From positions 1 through 16,763 of the forward strand of contig JAJAZJ010000062.1 of assembly GCA_026785795.1 (NCBI GenBank): 16,763 nt of DNA. Reading direction: 5' to 3'. Origin of the DNA: Pseudoxanthomonas sp. (lineage in GTDB: Bacteria; Pseudomonadota; Gammaproteobacteria; Xanthomonadales; Xanthomonadaceae). Every line of letters begins with the position of its first letter. The stretch's first letter is position 1. This document shows, piece after piece, positions 14,007-16,763 of this stretch. The notes beneath the pieces are model-generated. The model was not told the origin of the DNA, ran no database searches, and saw nothing but the letters and a program-made list of their open reading frames with translations. Position numbers and translations under genes: made by a program.

Positions 14007-15181
14007 ACCGGCGCGGATCGATTGATGTGGCCATCGTCGGCGGCGGCGTGGTGGGCGCCGCGTGCGCGCTCTCGCTGGCCGCCCTTGGCCTGCAGGTAGC
14101 GCTGGTGGAAGGCCGGGCGCCTGCGCGCTGGTCTGCCGATGAGCGTGACCTGCGCGTGTACGCCTTTGCCCCGGACAACGCCGCGCTGCTGGACAGCCTG
14201 AACGTCTGGGATGCAGTGCGCGATGCGCGCGCCCAGCCATATCGGCGCATGCGCGTGTGGGATGCCTTTGGCGGCGGCGAACTGGCGTTCGACGCGGATC
14301 AGCTGGGCCGTGAACAGCTGGGCTGGATTATCGAACACAGCCTGCTGGTCGACCGCCTGTGGGCGGCCGTGGCCACGGCGGGCATAGCGCTGCATTGCCC
14401 AGCCCGGGTCGAAGCCATGGAGCAGGACGATGCCGGCGTGCGCCTGCGCCTGGATGACGGCACGCGTCTCGACGCACGCCTGGCCATTGCCGCCGACGGT
14501 GCCGATTCCACCTTGCGTACGCTGGCCGGCCTGGCGGTGTCCATGCATGACTACCACCAGCGCGGAGTCGTGGCCTTCGTGGAAACCGAGCGTCCCAACG
14601 AAGCCACCGCGTGGCAGCGGTTCCTGCCCGGGGGTCCGCTTGCGTTCCTGCCGTTTGCCGAAGGCCTGAGCTCCATCGTCTGGAGCCTGCCCGAGCAGGA
14701 CGCCAGCCGCGTGCTTGCGCTGGACGATCCGAAGTTCAACCGCGAACTGACCGCCGCCTTCGAGGCCAGGCTGGGAGACGTGCGCGTGGTGTCGGCGCGC
14801 GCGGCTTTTCCGCTGCGCCGGCAGCTGGCCGGAGAATACGCGTCCGGCAGGCTGCTGCTGGTCGGTGATGCGGCGCACGTGGTCCATCCGCTGGCCGGAC
14901 AGGGCGTCAACCTGGGCCTACGCGACGTGGCGCGGCTGCGCGATGTCGTTGCCCAGGCACAGTCGCGGCGCGTGGATTGGGCAACGCCGCATCGTCTGGC
15001 GCGCTGGGCGCGCGAATGCCGCAGCGAGAATGCCGCTGCCGCCTATGCCTTCGACGGCATCAACCGTCTGTTCTCCAATGACGAAATGCACCTGACCCTG
15101 CTGCGCGGCGCCGCGCTGGGTACGGCAGGGCGCCTGCAGCCGCTGGCCAACCTGTTCTGGCGCAGGGCCTCTGGGCTGTAG
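14003..15181 (+). CDS. UbiH/UbiF/VisC/COQ6-family ubiquinone hydroxylase (UbiI-like)
   Basis: 392 residues, a second class A flavin monooxygenase. FAD motifs are AIVGGGVVGAACALSLA at 10-26, AADGADSTLR at 163-172, and VGDAAHVVHPLAGQGVNLGLRD at 287-308, the GDAAH form typical of UbiF and UbiI. YRRMRVWDAFGGGELAFDA at 80-98 is also characteristic of this branch. It probably hydroxylates another ring position, most likely C5 as UbiI does; inspection cannot separate UbiI from UbiF. Xanthomonads are reported to use Coq7 in place of UbiF, which favours UbiI. The ATG at 14003 overlaps the ubiH stop (ATGA); an in-frame ATG at 13985 would lie inside ubiH. It ends 44 bases before a convergent gene. Confidence 0.88.
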   Translation: MNRRGSIDVAIVGGGVVGAACALSLAALGLQVALVEGRAPARWSADERDLRVYAFAPDNAALLDSLNVWDAVRDARAQPYRRMRVWDAFGGGELAFDADQLGREQLGWIIEHSLLVDRLWAAVATAGIALHCPARVEAMEQDDAGVRLRLDDGTRLDARLAIAADGADSTLRTLAGLAVSMHDYHQRGVVAFVETERPNEATAWQRFLPGGPLAFLPFAEGLSSIVWSLPEQDASRVLALDDPKFNRELTAAFEARLGDVRVVSARAAFPLRRQLAGEYASGRLLLVGDAAHVVHPLAGQGVNLGLRDVARLRDVVAQAQSRRVDWATPHRLARWARECRSENAAAAYAFDGINRLFSNDEMHLTLLRGAALGTAGRLQPLANLFWRRASGL

Positions 15182-15225
15182 GCAGCGATCGCGCAGGATT
15201 TGAAACGGCAGGACGGTGCGCGCGT

Positions 15226-15948
15226 CTAGCCCGGCAGGAAAGGGAACACCAGCTTCAACAGTCCCTTCAGCCCATCCTCCGCGGTGCTGGCAATGGCCTT
15301 TGCACCCAGGCTGTTCAGCGCGTCACGTGCGTCCTGCCAGCGCAGCTTGGCCAGGTCCTTCTGCAACAGATCGGCCACTTCTTCGGCGGTGGGGGCCAGC
15401 CGCTTGAGTTCGGCGGTATTTGCCTGTGGGTCGGGCTGCAGGTAGCCCCACTGCTCGGCGATCCTGAGCAAGGTGTCGAAGCGCACCGCGACCACGTCGC
15501 GGTTGCGTTCATAGACGGGCAGGGCGCCGACGTCAAGGATCGCCTGTTCGAACTGCTGCTGGTCGTCCGGGTGTTCAATGCGGATCGCCAGGAAGCCGTC
15601 CTTGCGGCTGCGCTCACTGACGTGCTTGGCACCGGAGCGCAGGTTGGTTTCGGTCAAGACGGTGGCGACGATGCGCTGCAGGGCGGCCTCGCGTTGCTCG
15701 GGGACCAGCGCACGCCAGCGCGCATAGCCATCACGGCGCAGGGCCTTGGCCTTGGCCGGGGTGACCCGCAGGCGTGAAGCCACGATAAAATTGGATTCGG
15801 CACGCGAAATGGCACCATCGCGCTCCAGCAGCACGAAGATCAGCAGCTCCAGGTCGCGTTTGGTCAGCGACTGGAATCCCTGCAGCAGGTTCAGGCGCAG
15901 GAATTCGTTGGCGAATCCGGCGGGATCCTTGAGTTCTATGGGTTGCAT
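15226..15948 (-). CDS. Hypothetical protein with predicted N-terminal helix-turn-helix
   Basis: 240 residues; I do not recognise the family. The reading frame is credible: ATG at 15948 has an AGGA eight bases upstream, and the other frames over it give Arg/Pro/Ser-rich shadows. Residues 28-72 (SLTKRDLELLIFVLLERDG, then IVASRLRVTPAKAKALRRDG) look like a winged helix-turn-helix: a helix pair, then a short turn and a recognition-like helix. The middle (110-170) is mixed alpha/beta with DGFLAIRIEH and RDVVAVRFDTLLRIAEQWGY. The C-terminus turns hydrophobic (GLKGLLKLVFPFLPG, 226-240), which could be an amphipathic membrane-touching tail. No signal peptide or full transmembrane helix is seen. It stands alone, convergent with the Ubi genes and followed upstream by a long gap, a context typical of an accessory gene. 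A DNA-binding role is inferred only from the predicted HTH. Confidence 0.8.
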   Translation of the reverse strand: MQPIELKDPAGFANEFLRLNLLQGFQSLTKRDLELLIFVLLERDGAISRAESNFIVASRLRVTPAKAKALRRDGYARWRALVPEQREAALQRIVATVLTETNLRSGAKHVSERSRKDGFLAIRIEHPDDQQQFEQAILDVGALPVYERNRDVVAVRFDTLLRIAEQWGYLQPDPQANTAELKRLAPTAEEVADLLQKDLAKLRWQDARDALNSLGAKAIASTAEDGLKGLLKLVFPFLPG

Positions 15949-16365
15949 GCTGGCCGTCCTCGTCAGGGGAGGAGTCTGGCATCGGGTGGTTGCAGGGGAT
16001 GAGACTGCGCCTGTGGTTGTCTGTCCGGGCAGGGCGGCGCAGATCTACACATGCCTCGGCAACACTTCCGGCCAGCTGGCCCACCTTCAAGCGGGGACAC
16101 GAGCGGGTGGCGGTATCCTCGCCCACCAGGCAGCCGGGACGAGTGGCGTCTGCCGTCATGTTTCTGCCCTGTCGCGCACCGGCTATTGGCGGTTGACGGC
16201 CAGCGATTCGTCACAAGTCGAATCCGCCGCGTCACGCGGTTGCTATGACGGAATGCGGCGTTGCTGGTCGGCGAATGCCAGTCGCTTGGCGCCGCGACCG
16301 GCTCAGGGTCTGCTTCCGTAGCCAGCAGCGTTTTCTTTCTCACTCGCCCGGTAAAGGAACACCTC
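15949..16365. other. 417-base gene-free gap between divergent genes
   Basis: No convincing coding frame lies here; the frames that cross it are Ser/Arg/Pro-rich and overlap the flanking genes. It must contain the promoters of both divergent genes. A TTGACG (16193-16198) resembles a -35 on the plus strand but has no -10 at 16-18 bases. A short hairpin (16227-16231 with 16235-16239) has no T-run. A T/C-rich tract (16331-16342) precedes the cupin ribosome binding site. Its length is large for this compact region and may mark an old insertion or deletion. Confidence 0.5.
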
Positions 16366-16755
16366 ATGAAAGGTTTCGTCGATAACATCGAGCAACTGAC
16401 GCTGGACAACGTCGACTTCCGCCGGGTCCTCTATACCGGCAAGCACCTGCAGCGGGTGCTGATGACTGTGCAGCCAGGCGAGGCCATCGGCGGGGAAGTG
16501 CATGCCGGGCACGACCAGTGCTTCCGCATCGAATCCGGCCAAGGGAAAGTATTGATCGACGGCACCCGCCGCGCGCTGCACGAAGATGACGCGATCATCG
16601 TGCCTGCGGGCGCCCGCCACAACATCAGCAACACCGGCGACGCCCCGCTCAGGCGGTACACGATCTATTCGCCGCCTAACCACCGCGACGGCGTGGTCCA
16701 TGCGACCAGGGCCGACGTCGGCAAAGAGCACTTCGACGGCGTGCCCAGCGAATAG
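16366..16755 (+). CDS. Small single-domain cupin protein
   Basis: 129 residues forming one cupin barrel. The ATG at 16366 has AAAGGA seven to eight bases upstream, deciding it over an in-frame ATG at 16261 whose leader looks non-coding. Cupin motif 1 is GGEVHAGHDQCFRIESGQGKVLIDG at 42-66, split here as GGEVHAGHDQ and CFRIESGQGKV, with likely metal or ligand residues His46, Asp50, Gln51 and Glu55. Motif 2 is IIVPAGARHNISNTG at 77-91 with His85. The N-terminus (MKGFVDNIEQLTLDN) and the RRYTIYSPPNHRDGVVH segment near 97-112 match a widespread family of small bacterial cupins annotated as mannose-6-phosphate-isomerase-like, whose substrate is not established. No partner gene is visible; the window ends eight bases downstream. 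Confidence 0.92.
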   Translation: MKGFVDNIEQLTLDNVDFRRVLYTGKHLQRVLMTVQPGEAIGGEVHAGHDQCFRIESGQGKVLIDGTRRALHEDDAIIVPAGARHNISNTGDAPLRRYTIYSPPNHRDGVVHATRADVGKEHFDGVPSE

Positions 16756-16763
16756 CCCAGGAC

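Noticed and set aside
12690..14240. 516-codon open frame on the minus strand opposite ubiH
   Set aside because: Antisense of a clear FAD monooxygenase; Arg/Gln/Ala-rich with no domain signature.
15731..16159. 142-codon minus-strand frame overlapping the start of the unknown gene
   Set aside because: Its second half is a shadow of the 240-residue gene in another frame, and the first half is Arg/Pro/Thr-rich with no ribosome binding site that competes with the AGGA before 15948.

Overview
This window reads as a chromosomal segment of a high-GC gammaproteobacterium of the Xanthomonadaceae, most likely Stenotrophomonas or a close relative. The evidence is the GC-rich codon use, the gene order, and a GTAG-headed inverted REP pair like the SMAG elements known from Stenotrophomonas. 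The genus is an inference from pattern recognition; no database search was possible.

Layout. At 1-693 are two overlapping TPM-domain genes, the first cut by the window edge. At 776-3517 is a tightly overlapping plus-strand cluster: lgt, thyA, a small lipoprotein gene and folA, joined by ATGA/TTGA overlaps. It ends in a REPIN at 3514-3605 that supplies the folA stop codon. From 10436 down to 3661 on the minus strand runs the conserved envelope and housekeeping operon lptD-surA-pdxA-rsmA(ksgA)-apaG-apaH. It converges on folA, as in E. coli. Upstream of it on the minus strand (12693-10578) is a three-gene unit: a BtuM-like membrane protein, a PduO-type cobalamin adenosyltransferase and a class II histone-deacetylase-like hydrolase. 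Divergent from it are two overlapping ubiquinone-biosynthesis flavin hydroxylases (12783-15181). The right end holds an unrecognised minus-strand gene (15226-15948), a 417-base gap and a small cupin gene (16366-16755).

How the genes work together. The left cluster couples lipoprotein maturation (Lgt) with thymidylate and folate synthesis (ThyA, DHFR). The lptD operon joins LPS export and outer-membrane protein folding (LptD, SurA) to vitamin B6 synthesis (PdxA), 16S rRNA dimethylation (RsmA) and Ap4A breakdown (ApaH). The BtuM-like/adenosyltransferase pair suggests uptake of cobalamin followed by conversion to adenosylcobalamin. The two Ubi hydroxylases perform ring hydroxylations of ubiquinone.

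Most of the window is ordinary conserved chromosome. The points worth a second look are the REPIN that overlaps the folA stop, the BtuM-like candidate with a conserved-position cysteine, a 14-bp perfect palindrome over the ubiH start (possibly a leaderless gene), the histone-deacetylase-like gene in frame behind the adenosyltransferase stop, and the unknown gene at 15226-15948. I see no CRISPR array, tRNA, rRNA, prophage or insertion sequence, and no clear evidence of a wholly new multi-gene system.
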